The position numbers and the translations under genes are program-made. DNA of 64,000 bases from Siphonodentalium dalli (taxonomy: Eukaryota > Mollusca > Scaphopoda > Gadilida > Siphonodentaliidae), in assembly GCA_032622095.1 (NCBI GenBank), contig CP136062.1, positions 161,074,875 to 161,138,874 on the forward strand. The letters are read 5' to 3'. Positions 9,538 through 20,099 of this stretch are shown here, one piece after another. The notes beneath the pieces were generated by a model. That model was not told the origin of the DNA, did no database searches, and saw only the letters and a list, made by a program, of their open reading frames with translations. Numbering within the stretch: the stretch's first letter is position 1; each line of letters begins with the position of its first letter.

Positions 9538-9665
9538 CTTGTTTCGATTAAGGTTATGAGTTATAACCGAAAAGTTTATAATGCGCATAGCACAGTTATA
9601 GAAAATTTATCTTCAAACTCTGTGGTTATAACTGCATAAACTTAATCGAAACAAGAGTTATTTCT
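9538..9665 (+). mobile_element. Short MITE with 40-bp terminal inverted repeats
   Basis: 128 bp bounded by TA. The left end AGAAATAACTCTTGTTTCG continues 'attaaggttatgagttataa'. The right end is its complement with few differences. The loop contains 'gcgcatagcacagttatag'. No coding capacity. It is distinct from MAR-pal. Confidence 0.75.
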
Positions 9666-9766
9666 TAAATAACTAAAATTTTGACAGATTTGATAATGGT
9701 AGGATATATGTAGAACCTAAAATCCACGTAGTTTGTGTTTCAATTTTAACATTTAAACCATATGTA

Positions 9767-9979
9767 CAGTAATGCCCTAAATAATCGACTCTTTAACCAC
9801 AGCAGAATTATGGGTAACTTTTCAGGATTTAGTCGGAAATATGGCTTGTTGCCATTCATCGGAAAGCTCTCACTGAGAGCTTTCCGATGAATGGCAACAA
9901 GCCATATTTCTGACTAAATCCTGAAAAATTACCCATAATTCTGCTGTGGCTAAGGAGTCAATTATTTAGGGCATTACTG
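9767..9979 (+). mobile_element. MAR-pal palindromic MITE, complete
   Basis: 213 bp between TA dinucleotides, ends CAGTAATGCCC and GGGCATTACTG, arms differing at only a handful of positions, loop 'ctctcactgagag'. Along with 2281, 10797 and 43318 it gives the family consensus. Confidence 0.92.
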
Positions 9980-10796
9980 TATACTGGTATATGAGACAGG
10001 TCACTTCTGGCACAAAAATAGGGAAAATTGGTACATTTTAGGGAGAAGATGTCTCTCTTTGGTGGTCTCTGATGCTTAATATAATTCATAGTACACATGA
10101 TTGGCTGCCCATTTCCTTGAATACTTTCTTGTAGCTTGTTATCTGTGTAATTTAGCCATGCTACTCACTCATCATGGTGTCATATTCTAGAACTAATCAT
10201 AGGGGGTTATGTCCCTGATGCTTACATGACGTAATTCACAAGAACAACACACCATTTGTCTTGAAATAGCTAGATGCTTCATGATAACTGGTAGCTGAAG
10301 GTTACTTTCGTGCAAGCTTGTTATTTGGGAAATTTAGTCGCACTTTCTCACTAACCACGGTGTAGTGTAGCCTAAGTTACTTTTGGTGTAAGATTGTTAT
10401 CTGTGAACTTTAGCCACGGTTGCTCGCTGACTACGCTGTCATGTGGTCTGCTTGAGATAATCGAACTGGGTTGCGTGATGTAATTAACAGGAACTGAAAA
10501 CCAAATATCGAAATAGCCTGATGCTTGATAACTGGTTAAGTAACTAAAGTTACTTCCGTGTAAACTTGTTATCTGGGAACTTTAGCTATGCTTTCTCACT
10601 GACCACAGTGTTGTGTCGTCTGCTAGTGATAATCAGACTGGGTTGCGTGATGTAATTGATGGGAACAGGAAACCGAGTCTCGGTGTAATTTCCTTTGTGC
10701 TGATCATTCTTCCGGAGTAAATGTCAAATTGTTTTTAATGACGAGGACTGTCACTTCGTCACTCTGTTGGTCATGCTCCAAACCATCAATGTCATA
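9980..10796 (+). repeat. Four loosely repeated units of about 130 bp
   Basis: The phrases 'tttcttgtagcttgttatct', 'tttcgtgcaagcttgttat', 'tttggtgtaagattgttatc' and 'cttccgtgtaaacttgtta' are each followed by '(g)aactttagcca' and 'ctcactgaccacggtgt'. They mark a degenerate tandem array over about 10120-10690. Related single units appear near 8672-8740. No gene. Confidence 0.55.
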
Positions 10797-11008
10797 CAGT
10801 AATGCCCTTAATAATCGACTCCTTAACCACAGCAGAATTATGGGTAACTTTTCAGGATTTAGTCGGAAATATGGCTTGTTGCCATTAATCGGAAAGCTCT
10901 CACCGAGAGCTTCCGATGAATGGCAACAAGCCATATTTCTGAATAAATCCTGAAAAGTTACCCATAATTCTGCTGTGGTTAAGGAGTCGATTATTTAGGG
11001 CATTACTG
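10797..11008 (+). mobile_element. MAR-pal palindromic MITE, complete
   Basis: 212 bp, TA on both sides (10795-10796, 11009-11010), ends CAGTAATGCCC and GGGCATTACTG. It abuts the 5' end of the LINE at 11011, so the LINE truncation point and the MITE edge coincide within a few bases. Confidence 0.92.
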
Positions 11009-11010
11009 TA

Positions 11011-13217
11011 CCTTGTTAAATTTTGTTAAATTTTCCGGTGATCTAGTTTCTACACCCATCCAAGGAAATCCCCTCTTCAGTGGTTCATTAATCTACGTGC
11101 TTTACTGGATGGTCATGCGCCTTTAGTCACACGCAAAATTCGATGTCGTCCATCTACCCCATGGTTCAATGATGAAATAAAGAGTGCCAAAGCTGATAAG
11201 CGGCATGCTGAGAGGAGATGGCGAAAATCCGGTCTAACAGTTGATCGTCAAATCTATGTTGAAAAGAACAACCGTATGAATCAAATGACTAGATCTGCCC
11301 GTTCGGAATATTATAACTCTAAAATCGCGAATGCTAAATCAACAAAAGTCATCTATTCCATAACCAACGAACTAAGTGGTAAGAAAAAAGTACCAATTCT
11401 TCCTACTAATGTTAAAGAAAGTGAATTACCGGAAGCTTTTGGTGAATATTTCCGTGACAAAATTGCAAACCTGCGTTACCAGCTAGATGTATCAAATACT
11501 GAAGCAGAGTTCAAACCGTTCGTTGGTGACAGTCTTAGTTCGTTCTGCAAGCTTACATGTGATGAGGTCAAGGAACTTATTTTATCATCCACTTCAAAAA
11601 CATGTGTTTTGGATCTCATTCCAACTTCTTTACTGGTGGAACATATCGATTTTATATTAGAACCACTCACAAAGCTCATAAATTGGTCTTTGTCTGAAGG
11701 TGTTGTTCCTGACTGTTTTAAGGAGGCCCTTGTGATTCCCCTGATTAAAAATAATTCTCTGGATGCCGACTTGCTAAAGAACTATAGGCCCATCTCAAAC
11801 CTTCAATTTGTCTCGAAGCTGTTAGAAAAAGCTGTCCTCAAACAACTGAGAAATCATATGGAGAAACATTTGCTTCTGGAAAAATTTCAGTCAGCGTACA
11901 AACCTGGTCACAGTACTGAAACTGCATTGTTGTGTATCACTTCAGACCTTCTTCTTGCCAGTGATGATAACAAGTTTTCACTAGTATCCCTGCTTGACAT
12001 GAGCGCAGCTTTCGATACTCTTGATCACGAAATACTGTTGAAGCGATTGGAAATTTCTTTTGGGATATCTGACAGCGCGCTCAAGTGGTTCGGTTCATAT
12101 CTCTCTAATCGTGTTCAGAGGATTCAAATTGGCAGTGCGTTTTCCAAAACCTTTCATCTGCAATATGGAGTCCCTCAGGGATCTGTTCTGGGGCCTGTCT
12201 TGTACTTAATCTACACCAAACCACTTGGTGAGATCATCAGGCGACACAGTGTCTCTGCGCACATGTATGCTGATGATACACAGCTTTACATTTCTGGTGA
12301 TAACCCCTATTTTCTTCTCACTGTAATGGAAAACTGCATCGGTTCTGTGAAATCGTGGATGTTGGCTAATAAACTAAAATTAAATAGTGACAAAACTGAA
12401 GTAATGTGGGTGTCTAAGCTGTCATACATAGAAAAGGTGGGCATAGATGTTATGACTATTGATGGTAACCAAGTTTATTTCTCAGATATTTCTCAGAACC
12501 TTGGTGTATTTTTGGATAGATCACTCTCTATGACATCACATATTAGCCAGATATGCAAGACAATATACATTGAACTTCGAAAACTGGGTCAAATGAGGAA
12601 ATACATAAACACTGACTCAGCTAAAAAACTTGCTTCATCTCTGATTCTCAGTCGACTTGACTATTGCAACTCTCTTTTGGCTGGTATACCATCTATCCAA
12701 ATTACCAGGCTTCAGCGTCTGCAACACACTGCTGCAAGGATAGTTCTGTGTCGTAAAAGATCTGACGACACAGATGAAATGTTGTAAGAACTACATTGGC
12801 TACCTGTGACAGATAGGATTATTTATAAACTTGTTACATATGCATATCAAGCAACCCATGACCCAAAATCTCTTCCAGCATACTTCAGTGATATCCTTGT
12901 TCCGTATGTCCCACACCGATCACTTCGTTCAGAGGACAAACTTCTTTTGACACCATCTGGTGCTAATTTGATCACGGTTGGCTACCGATCTTTCAAAGTA
13001 ACATGCGCAAATGCATGGAATCCTCTGCCATTGAACATAAAAGAGTCACCATCTCTTGACAACTTTAAAAAGTCATTGAAAACTTACTTGTTTGCGCGGC
13101 GCTTCAGAAAGTGACTTTGATATTGTGTATATTTATATTTCTTGTTTATGTTTATGTCAAGCGCTTAGGGCCCGCTTATTGGGGATAAGCGCTATACAAA
13201 TATTATTATTATTATTA
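11011..13217 (+). mobile_element. L2/CR1-type LINE, 5'-truncated, nearly intact
   Basis: A non-LTR retrotransposon consisting of the C-terminal two thirds of ORF2 and a short 3' UTR. The 3' end 'ggggataagcgctatacaaa' followed by (TAT)n is typical of L2/CR1-like elements. The endonuclease domain and ORF1 are missing. A reading frame continues from about 11042 to 13114 with a single internal stop. No target duplication was identified. Confidence 0.85.
11042..13114 (+). pseudogene. LINE ORF2 fragment: reverse transcriptase with one in-frame stop
   Basis: This frame would encode the reverse transcriptase that copies LINE RNA at its genomic target. From 11042 it reads the linker ('RCRPSTPWFNDEIKSAKADK', 'RHAERRWRKSGLTVDRQIYV'), then the RT. 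Counting from the ATG at 11276, 'NYRPISNL' is near residue 168, 'SAAFDTLDH' near 243 (first catalytic Asp), 'GVPQGSVLGP' near 300 and 'YADDTQLY' at 331 (catalytic Asp pair). A TAA at 12785-12787 interrupts the frame inside '...DEML*ELHWLPVTDRI'. The same frame then resumes to 13114 with the C-terminal 'ANAWNPLPLNIKES' block. With one stop it is a recently dead copy. An in-frame TGA at 11039 closes the upstream side. L2/CR1 clade is inferred from the motif wording. Confidence 0.88.
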
Positions 13218-13254
13218 TGTTACCGTCAATCAACAACATTACCCTATAGTGTGA

Positions 13255-13995
13255 GTTAGAGCACAAACCCATTGTTACAATCATTCCCAGATATTTGGTA
13301 AAGCACATGAGTCCCACCGCTAGGTTAGCGATTGAATAGTTCAATTACCCCATTTTTTGGCACATGCCATCCATACAAGTCAATCGCACGGGCGCTGTCA
13401 CCAAATTTGTGAGCAAAAAAAACTGATTGTTCACTCAGTAAAAAGCAACTGCATAAACGGTTGTTTTGTAACCATTTCGACTTTCCCAAATGAAGACATT
13501 AACCTAGCTGGCAAGGCAATGGTGTGACCATGCACCATCAGGGCAGTGGTTTCATGGGGGGGGGGGGGGGGGTCTCACCTCACAAATTTAACAATAGTTT
13601 AAAACAGTTAATAAACCATGCATATAGCGGATAGGAGTCCCAACTTATACATAGTAATAATACCTGCTCGTATTACATAAATTATAGGTTGATATATACA
13701 TGAAACACGTTTATATGGACTTAAAATGCTGCAGAAAGACTTATTCAAATCCCAGAATTCTTTTCCAGATTGCACAAAAAAAAAAGCATTCATTGTTATA
13801 ATTTTTCTGATGTGGTATAAATAAGGAGCATTTGCTCTTATATACACAGGGTGACAATGCGCCCTTTTGATTTGTTTGTATGGATGGCATGCATCGCATA
13901 ACCATTGAACTATTCAATTGCCAACATTGGGGATTTGTGTGCTTTACCAAAAATGGGGGAAAGATTGTAATTATGTGATGATGTGCACTAAAATA
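13255..13995 (+). repeat. Element with about 150-bp diverged inverted arms
   Basis: The left arm 13258-13425 ('ttggtaaagcacatgagtcc', 'gaatagttcaatta', 'gccatccatacaag') reappears as its complement at about 13835-13992 ('cttgtatggatggca'-like, 'ttgaactattcaatt', 'ggatttgtgtgctttacc'). The 400-bp interior has a 17-G run (13556-13572) and no gene. It is probably an old terminal-inverted-repeat or foldback element. The ends and target duplication are not clear. Confidence 0.6.
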
Positions 13996-14007
13996 CGCAC
14001 GGCTGAA

Positions 14008-14084
14008 CAAGCCTGATATTAAGGTGCCTGTCACTTGCAGACTGATGTCCCAGAGGGTGAATTTAGTGACGCTATCCCGCATAG
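14008..14084 (+). mobile_element. HAT-twin left-end fragment
   Basis: Starts CAAGCCTGATATTAAGG and contains 'cagagggtgaatttagtgac', then breaks off after 'gctatcccgcatag'. Only the left terminus and half of one stem remain. Confidence 0.7.
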
Positions 14085-14262
14085 AATGACGAAAAAATGA
14101 AAAAAATTCTATGTGGTCCAAATATTTGAGTCCCCCTATCCTTAAACATCAAGGATGAAACAAGAGTTGAAACTTTAATGGTGGAAAGCGAGTGGAAATT
14201 GTCCTGATAGATGTTAATCAAAGTTTCTACTCAATTAATACTTAATATACATGTATAATACT

Positions 14263-14509
14263 CAACCCTTCCATGACTGGAGCTTCCTGATATTTTGCGA
14301 CAACCCTGTGCCAATACATTCTCTTATATATGCCATTCGCCCATAGGGCGCCTCGCATATATAAGAGCATGATTGGCCTAACAACATTTACCTTGACCTT
14401 GTAAGCCTGCGCATTATCTTATATATGGGAGACTCGCATATATAAGAGAATGCACTGGCACAGGGTCTTTAATGCTGCATCAGCGCAGCTCATGCCATGA
14501 AAGGGTTAA
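14263..14509 (+). mobile_element. PB-twin type 2 MITE
   Basis: Left end 'aacccttccatgactggag', right end 'catgccatgaaagggttaa' with TTAA at 14506-14509. One hairpin ('gccaatacattctcttatat' to 'atataagagcatg') is followed by 'tttaccttgaccttgtaagc' and a shortened second hairpin. Type 2 shares the hairpin with type 1 but has different outer 60-80 bp. Confidence 0.8.
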
Positions 14510-14595
14510 TACTTAGTTGGAACATGATTAATGAGCAGATTCAGATACCACATTCACCCTCAGGGATTCTGCTTAGATCTAAACTGCTATCGGAG
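14510..14595 (+). mobile_element. HAT-twin stem fragment
   Basis: 'cattcaccctcagggattct' plus 'gcttagatctaaactgctat' matches the junction of stem one and core in the HAT-twin elements. Nothing else of the copy remains. Confidence 0.5.
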
Positions 14596-14989
14596 CAAGC
14601 CTGAGTTTAGTGTGCCTGTCATTTGCAAAATGAGGTCACCAGAGAGTGGATTTAGTGATGCTATCCCACATAGCGGGCTAGCGAGCATCATTAAATTCAC
14701 CCTTAGGCCTCTGGAAAGTTTCTTTATTATCAAATTTCCATAGAAACTTCTTCAGGTAGATTCTATTTCTTTTTTAGTTTGGTTTCTCCATATCCCCAAA
14801 TTGGCAGAGGACATATTGCATAATCGAGGTTCCCAATGGGTGTACATCACAGTATTCACCGTTTGGGAACTTCAATTTCAATTCAGTCTCCCACAGCAGA
14901 TGAGTCCATGCATAATGAGGTCCCCGGAGGGTGAATTCGTGATAGCGTCACTAAATTCACCCTCTGGGGACACACTATTTGCAGACTTG
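14596..14989 (-). mobile_element. HAT-twin long form, core inverted relative to termini
   Basis: Termini CAAGCCTGAGTTTAG and CTATTTGCAGACTTG are present, but the core ('cctctggaaagtttctttat', 'atccccaaattggcagagg', 'cattgggtgtacatc'-like) runs as the reverse complement of the core in the copy at 6452. No matching 8-bp duplication was found. Because the element is a palindrome overall, arm recombination could flip the core. Confidence 0.7.
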
Positions 14990-15212
14990 CCAGTTGGAAT
15001 ATTCTAACCAAAGGGGGGAACCCAAGGGGGTGCAAATTTAGGCTGGTTCAAGAGGGGGCCCTGCAGTTGTGAATTATTACCCCCACACCATGTCCCTGTT
15101 CACCATAACATTATTCTATGCAATTAAGAATCCCAGAAAAACATTGGAGATAATGTAACATGACTTTCTGACTCTATTAGGTCCCAAGAAAAATCCAATT
15201 CTAATATAATGC

Positions 15213-15610
15213 TTAACCCTTTACCCAACAAACCGGCCAAAACCGGCCAAGTAAAGCTTCAACAGCCTAAAATATCTTCGGTCTGTCTCAATAGAACCAT
15301 ACAAATATGGATATCATTGGAACCGGCTCATTGACCACATTGTGATAGTTACAGTATGCCCTGTGCCAATGCATTCTCTTATATATGCGAGTCGACCATA
15401 GGTCGCCTCGCATATATAAGAGAATGCATTGGCCTAAAAAAAATCTTTTTTTAACACTTTTAACATTTTTTCTTACATTCTTTAACAATTTTATAAGTTT
15501 TAATGTGTTAAGCCAATGCATTCTCTTATATATGCGAGGCGACCTATGGTCGACTCGCATATATAAGAGAATGCATTGGCACAGGGCCCTTCTGTTGGGT
15601 AAAGGGTTAA
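15213..15610 (+). mobile_element. PB-twin type 1 MITE, complete
   Basis: TTAA at 15213-15216 and 15607-15610, 398 bp, two hairpins intact and very close in sequence to the copies at 5482 and 43794, so recent by the window's standards. The right TTAA is shared with the PB-agg element that starts at 15611. Confidence 0.9.
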
Positions 15611-16072
15611 AGGCCCACTTAATTTTCGAACCCCCAGATTACATTTAAATATTAAATATGCCATATTATATACCATTTGAAAGAGGAAGCTCCAAAGCGT
15701 TGTATTTTCAACTTATTCGATGTAATATAAACTGTGAACATGTTGTTTTTGTTGAGATATTGATGTATGTTCTGTGCTAAATTTTCTGCACAAAGTCTAC
15801 TATTTTCAATGGAAGGGGAATCACTCTATATATGTAGATATAGAGTTATTCCCCTTCCATTTAAATTACAGTTTGAATTATGTTGCAATCTGGGAGCCAT
15901 AAATGGCTTTATGATCTCAGCTGTTTTCTATTTCTCTATTGGCACTTTCTGAAGACGTTCCAAATGGTGATGAATTATAGTATTTTAATCATAATTTATG
16001 GCATAGATTGTTATTAAAACCGTATATCACTATAAAAAAAAATAATTGGTGACTCAAAAATTAAGTGGGCCT
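15611..16072 (+). mobile_element. PB-agg MITE, complete
   Basis: A 462-bp element between TTAA sites (15607-15610, 16073-16076), ends AGGCCCACTTAATTTTCG and AAAATTAAGTGGGCCT. The interior has a smaller palindrome 'aatggaaggggaatcactct' with its complement near 15835-15862. There is no credible gene inside. TTAA duplications suggest piggyBac-type mobilisation, but the ends differ from the PB-twin family. Confidence 0.82.
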
Positions 16073-16235
16073 TTAACTCAAAATTTAACTACCTTGTTCG
16101 TCTTAACCGAAAAAGGCTAAAAGGAAGACGAGTTCACATTGCATGTGAAAACTAGGCCAATTTGTCAAGCTAGTCTCATTATTTGCGGATAATTGTACCA
16201 TATATTCTGTTGAATAGAGTAGGAGATGGCCACAT

Positions 16236-16340
16236 ACCACAGCAGAATTATGGGTAACTTTTAGCTACAGTAATGCCCTAAATAATCGCCTCCTTAACCA
16301 CAGCAGAATTATGGGTAATTTTTCAGGATTTAGTCCGAAA
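16236..16340 (+). mobile_element. MAR-pal left-arm fragments, two in tandem
   Basis: 16236-16263 has 'ccacagcagaattatgggta'. 16268-16340 starts afresh with CAGTAATGCCC and runs to 'aggatttagtccgaaa', where a PB-twin fragment begins. Both lack right arms. Confidence 0.7.
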
Positions 16341-16343
16341 AAA

Positions 16344-16511
16344 CCCCTGTGCCAATTCATTCTCTTATATATATGATTTTCCCATTGGGAGCCTCGCATA
16401 TTTAAAAGAATGCATTACTGGCCTAACAATTTTTACCCTGTAAGCCAGTGCATTCTCTTATAAATGTGAGGCTCCCTGGGCTCCAACCATCATGAACCTC
16501 ATGAAAGAGTT
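16344..16511 (+). mobile_element. PB-twin type 2 fragment
   Basis: 'cctgtgccaattcattctct', 'gcctcgcatatttaaaagaa', 'cctgtaagccagtgcattct' and 'catgaacctcatgaaagag' give a degraded two-hairpin core with a worn right end. Confidence 0.65.
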
Positions 16512-17333
16512 ATGACAAATTTCAAATTGCCGTGGAATTCTCTGTTCGCGATTGCTCTTGTTTGCAAATTAAGCCGGTAAATATGCAGATATTCTCTCAA
16601 GAAGCACACCTCCTGTGTATATTTTCCCCTTGAATTATCTTGATCAATAAATTTACTGGACATTGCTTGACCACCCACCGGTAATTGAATTCGGAACATC
16701 AATGCTACAGTATTCTGGCCAGAATCCGATGTCCGTGATTAATAAGACGGAAATGGGTTTGATGAGGGCGACTCCATACACAGGAAATTGATGAAGATTA
16801 CCGATCAAATCGGATCACCTTCATAAAATATGTCACCCCGATAAAGTTATGGCCAAAAAGGTCTTACATTTTGGATAAGTGCCCGGAAATATATTCAATT
16901 TTGTTACACGGTCATCAAACTACAAGTATCTGTCATCCAAAAAAAAATAAATATATTATTTCACTGTACCCTTGTTGGCAACAACGAGCCACAAATTTAA
17001 TCCGTGGCCATTCACATTTGGCTGATTAACCTATTGTCTTATTCTCGCTGGTTATAAAACACCAATGCCATAAATAAGTAATGAACTATGTCATCAGTAA
17101 TATGCAATGTTACAATAACTGTGCACATGAACCTAATAGACAAAGGGGGATTACTCAATGTAAACAATTTTATAATTACCGTTAGCTGTTTCGTGCAAAT
17201 TGACATTATCTACAATGAGAGCCCAGCTGTCATAAATTACTTACACCAGCCTCAATGAAAACTTTACAGAATATCCATTTTTAACCACAGTCAATTAACT
17301 ATTTGATGAAATTTAAGTTTTGTTAATCGACTC
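16512..17333. other. Unassigned; Helentron-like 3' end near the start
   Basis: 'ttcgcgattgctcttgtttg' at 16544-16563 resembles the hairpin-plus-CTCTTGTTT ending of the HEL elements. The remainder has no gene, strong repeat or long open frame. Confidence 0.35.
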
Positions 17334-17446
17334 CCTAACCACAGCAGAATTATGGGTAACTTTTCAGGATTTAGTCCCGACTAAATCCTGAAAATTCACC
17401 CATAATTCTGCTGTGGTTAAGAAGTTGATTACTTAGAGCATTACTG
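17334..17446 (+). mobile_element. MAR-pal palindrome with deleted centre
   Basis: Arms meet at 'tttagtcccgactaaa'. The whole 'aatatggcttgttgcc' inner part of both arms is missing, leaving a 113-bp perfect-looking fold. Right flank TA. Loss of the centre is typical of palindromes processed by hairpin cleavage or replication slippage. Confidence 0.85.
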
Positions 17447-17814
17447 TATCACTGCTTGCTTACGACACAAGGTTGAGTTTTGTTGATCGTGTTTCCCTTT
17501 GTATTATCTGTAAGTCGGCACACGTATTACTAATAATCCACCTTTGATGATGTTTTATGAATTACTTGATAGTTCACATTCCATAATTAAAAAATCCCTT
17601 TCCATTTTTTTTGTCAAATGAAATATATTTTTGCCAAGTGAAAATATGTTTCGTCATTGGCAAGTGGCAGCACAAACCCTGGCCTAACTCAGATCATCAT
17701 ACAATGTGTGACACCAATAAAGTATGGGACAAAAAAAAAAAATTGTGACAGGGAAGTGTATATCATTGAAAAAACAGGGGCAGGTTATATATTTCTCAGT
17801 TATACCTGTTCCTT

Positions 17815-18190
17815 AATAATGTACTTTACTGTAGGTGAAGGTCCCAATTCGAAATTTCACAGTTTAAGTGACTTTGTGAGTGATTTTGCTTTACGTCGCT
17901 TCCAATTATGGAATTTCTCCTGGGGATAATTAATTCAATATTTATTGCGATAATGGCTCACATAAGTCACAAAAAGCATGCAATATTTAGCTGCGATCAC
18001 CCCCTAATATTAAGTAGATTATTGAACCTGAACAAGAATTAACAATGAAATATATCCCTGCCTTGTCTGTTCAGTGTATAAAGTTCCCTGTCAAAAAGAT
18101 CAAAGTTTTTGTTTCTGGTGGTAATATGATCTCTACTGGCATAGCTAAGCTAAAGTAGAGACTCATGGCATGATATAGCTCAGACAAATT
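17815..18190 (+). repeat. Local duplication, copy 1 (empty site)
   Basis: Matches 18847-19450 in order: 'tgtactttactgtaggtgaa', 'gtgattttgctttacgtcg', 'gaaatatatccctgccttgt', 'aatatgatctctactggcat'. The last phrase is unoccupied here and carries the HAT-twin insertion in copy 2. No gene. A 90-codon open frame at 17657-17929 has no recognised motif. Confidence 0.7.
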
Positions 18191-18712
18191 TTTTTACACA
18201 GGCACACTGTCTGTTCAAACATGAAACCAACATGATGGGAGTGTGACTGAAACTAACAAGATGTGGGTGTATATAGCACAGGTGTCTGTATCATTGGAGA
18301 ATATATAACAAATATTGATTTTGGTCAAGTTTGTAATGTAATGAAATGAATGTCATTTGAATATTATGGGTATCAGCGTTGCACTGGAGCTGGGAATATC
18401 ACAATGGACGATCCGTGTACCGAGCGAAACAAATTGTTGGATGTCTGGGCTATTCCTTACTCCATTATTTATAATGTTTTCTAATTTGGGTGTGAAAACA
18501 TACATATTTTGGCTCCTCCACTAAATATTTAAATATTTAATTCTTTATTTGGGATGCATTATTGGGCGTAAACATCACGGCAATGATTGTTCCAATAATA
18601 GTCACTGCGTGTAATTCGTTTATAACAAAAACGTTTTCTGACTAAGTGAGAATATTTGGGCATGTTTATTTGTTATTCTGAACACCTCAGCTGAGCGTTT
18701 CACCACATCACT
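18191..18712. other. Unassigned stretch
   Basis: AT-rich; no gene, no long open frame and no repeat matched inside the window. Confidence 0.35.
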
Positions 18713-18846
18713 TTAACCCTTTCATTATGGCTGTTGCAGCAGTAAAGACCCTGTGTCATTGAGCCAGGGAGACTCGCATATATATAAGGGAATGCACTGG
18801 CCTATGAGATCAAGGTAAATATTGTTAGGCCAATGTATTTTCTTAT
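18713..18846 (+). mobile_element. PB-twin type 2, truncated on the right
   Basis: TTAA at 18713-18716, then CCCTTTCATTATGG, 'gaccctgtgtcattgagcca', one hairpin half and 'gatcaaggtaaatattgtta', ending at 'caatgtattttcttata' where duplication copy 2 begins. Confidence 0.7.
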
Positions 18847-19450
18847 AATAACGTACTTTCACTGTAGGTAAAGGTTCCAACTCGAAATTGCCTGATTTAA
18901 GTGATTTTGTGAGCTAATTTGCTATGCGTGGCTTAATACACACTTATGGGATTTCTCCCTGGTAATTAATAATTTAATGTTTATTACGATATCGACTCTC
19001 AAAAATCTTTAAAAAAAAGTATCCCAATGTGAATTAGATTATACACTCGGAGGAACAGATATTAACAAAGAAATATATTTCCTGCCTTGTTTTTCAATAT
19101 TATAAAGTTGCCTGTCAGAACGAGTCAGAACATCAAAATGTTCCCAGGTTTTTTATTTGTGGAATATGATCTCTACGCAAGCCTTGAAATAGTGTGTCTG
19201 TCTTTTGCAGAGCGGGCTAGCATCACCAAATTCACCCTCTGGGGACCTCATTCTGCTTACAACTCAGCAGAATGAGGTTCCCAGAGGGTGAATTTGGTGA
19301 TGCTAGCCCACTATGCGGGGTAGCATCACTAAATTCACCCTCTGGGGACCTCATTCTGCAAATGACAGGGTCACTATTTCAAGGCTTGTCTCTACAGGTG
19401 TAGCTAAATAGTAGAAATTCATGTCATGATGTAAATCATCCCTACAGTAC
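18847..19450 (+). repeat. Local duplication, copy 2 (occupied site)
   Basis: The partner of 17815-18190, split at 'aatatgatctctacg' by the HAT-twin element at 19178-19388 and resuming with 'tctctacaggtgtagctaa'. Confidence 0.7.
19178..19388 (+). mobile_element. HAT-twin MITE with verified empty site
   Basis: Ends CAAGCCTTGAAATAG and CTATTTCAAGGCTTG, duplications TCTCTACG and TCTCTACA (19170-19177, 19389-19396). The unoccupied paralogue near 18133 reads 'gatctctactggcatagc' once. The left hairpin has lost one arm; the right hairpin is intact. Confidence 0.92.
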
Positions 19451-19664
19451 ATATACCCCCTGCGCACATTTAACATTAACTCCAGCCACAACCCTGCAGC
19501 TCCCGACAAAACAGGAAATACCCAGCGCTGAGAGAGCCACAGGAAATTGATAGAAATAGTCTTCATATATCATCATTGTCAGCTGAAATTATGATTTTAA
19601 CATGAAATAACTGAGTACTGATCCACAGGAAATTAATAGAAATTACTTCTATTACAAGCCTGTA

Positions 19665-20099
19665 AATAGCGTGTCTATCATTTACAGAATGAGGTCCCCT
19701 GGAGGGTGAATTTAGTGACGCTATCCCGCACAGTGGGCTATTATCACCAAATTCTACCTCTCAGAACCTCATTCTGCTTAGGCCTCAACTACTATGGGGG
19801 ACCTGGGATCAGATTGAAGTTCCCCAGTTGATGTTAGTGATGTGCACCCATTAGTCGCCTCGATTATGCATTTTATCTTCTGCCAAATAGGGGGTATAGA
19901 AACTCAACAGAAGGGAAAAAGTAACTAATAACAATGTTAATTTGAACCATAGATACTTCCCAGAAGATGAGGCCTAAGCAGAATGAGGTCCTCAGAGGGT
20001 GAATTTGGTGATGCTAGCCTGCTGTGCACAATAGCATCACTAAATTCACCCTTTGGGGACCTCATCCTGCAAATGAGAGACACACTATTTGCAGGCTTG
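19665..20099 (+). mobile_element. HAT-twin MITE, long form
   Basis: 435 bp from CAAGCCTGTAAATAGCG to CTATTTGCAGGCTTG. The core has 'gatcagattgaagttcccc', 'ctgccaaatagggggtatag' and 'aacaatgttaatttgaacc', the same core as 53140. The flanking octamers do not match, so the copy may be recombinant or its duplication decayed. Confidence 0.82.

Noticed and set aside
11011-13217. Possibility that the reverse transcriptase is retroviral or from an LTR element
   Set aside because: Motif wording (FDTLDHE, GVPQGSVLGP, YADDTQLY), lack of LTRs, protease or integrase, and the 3' microsatellite tail all point to a non-LTR LINE.
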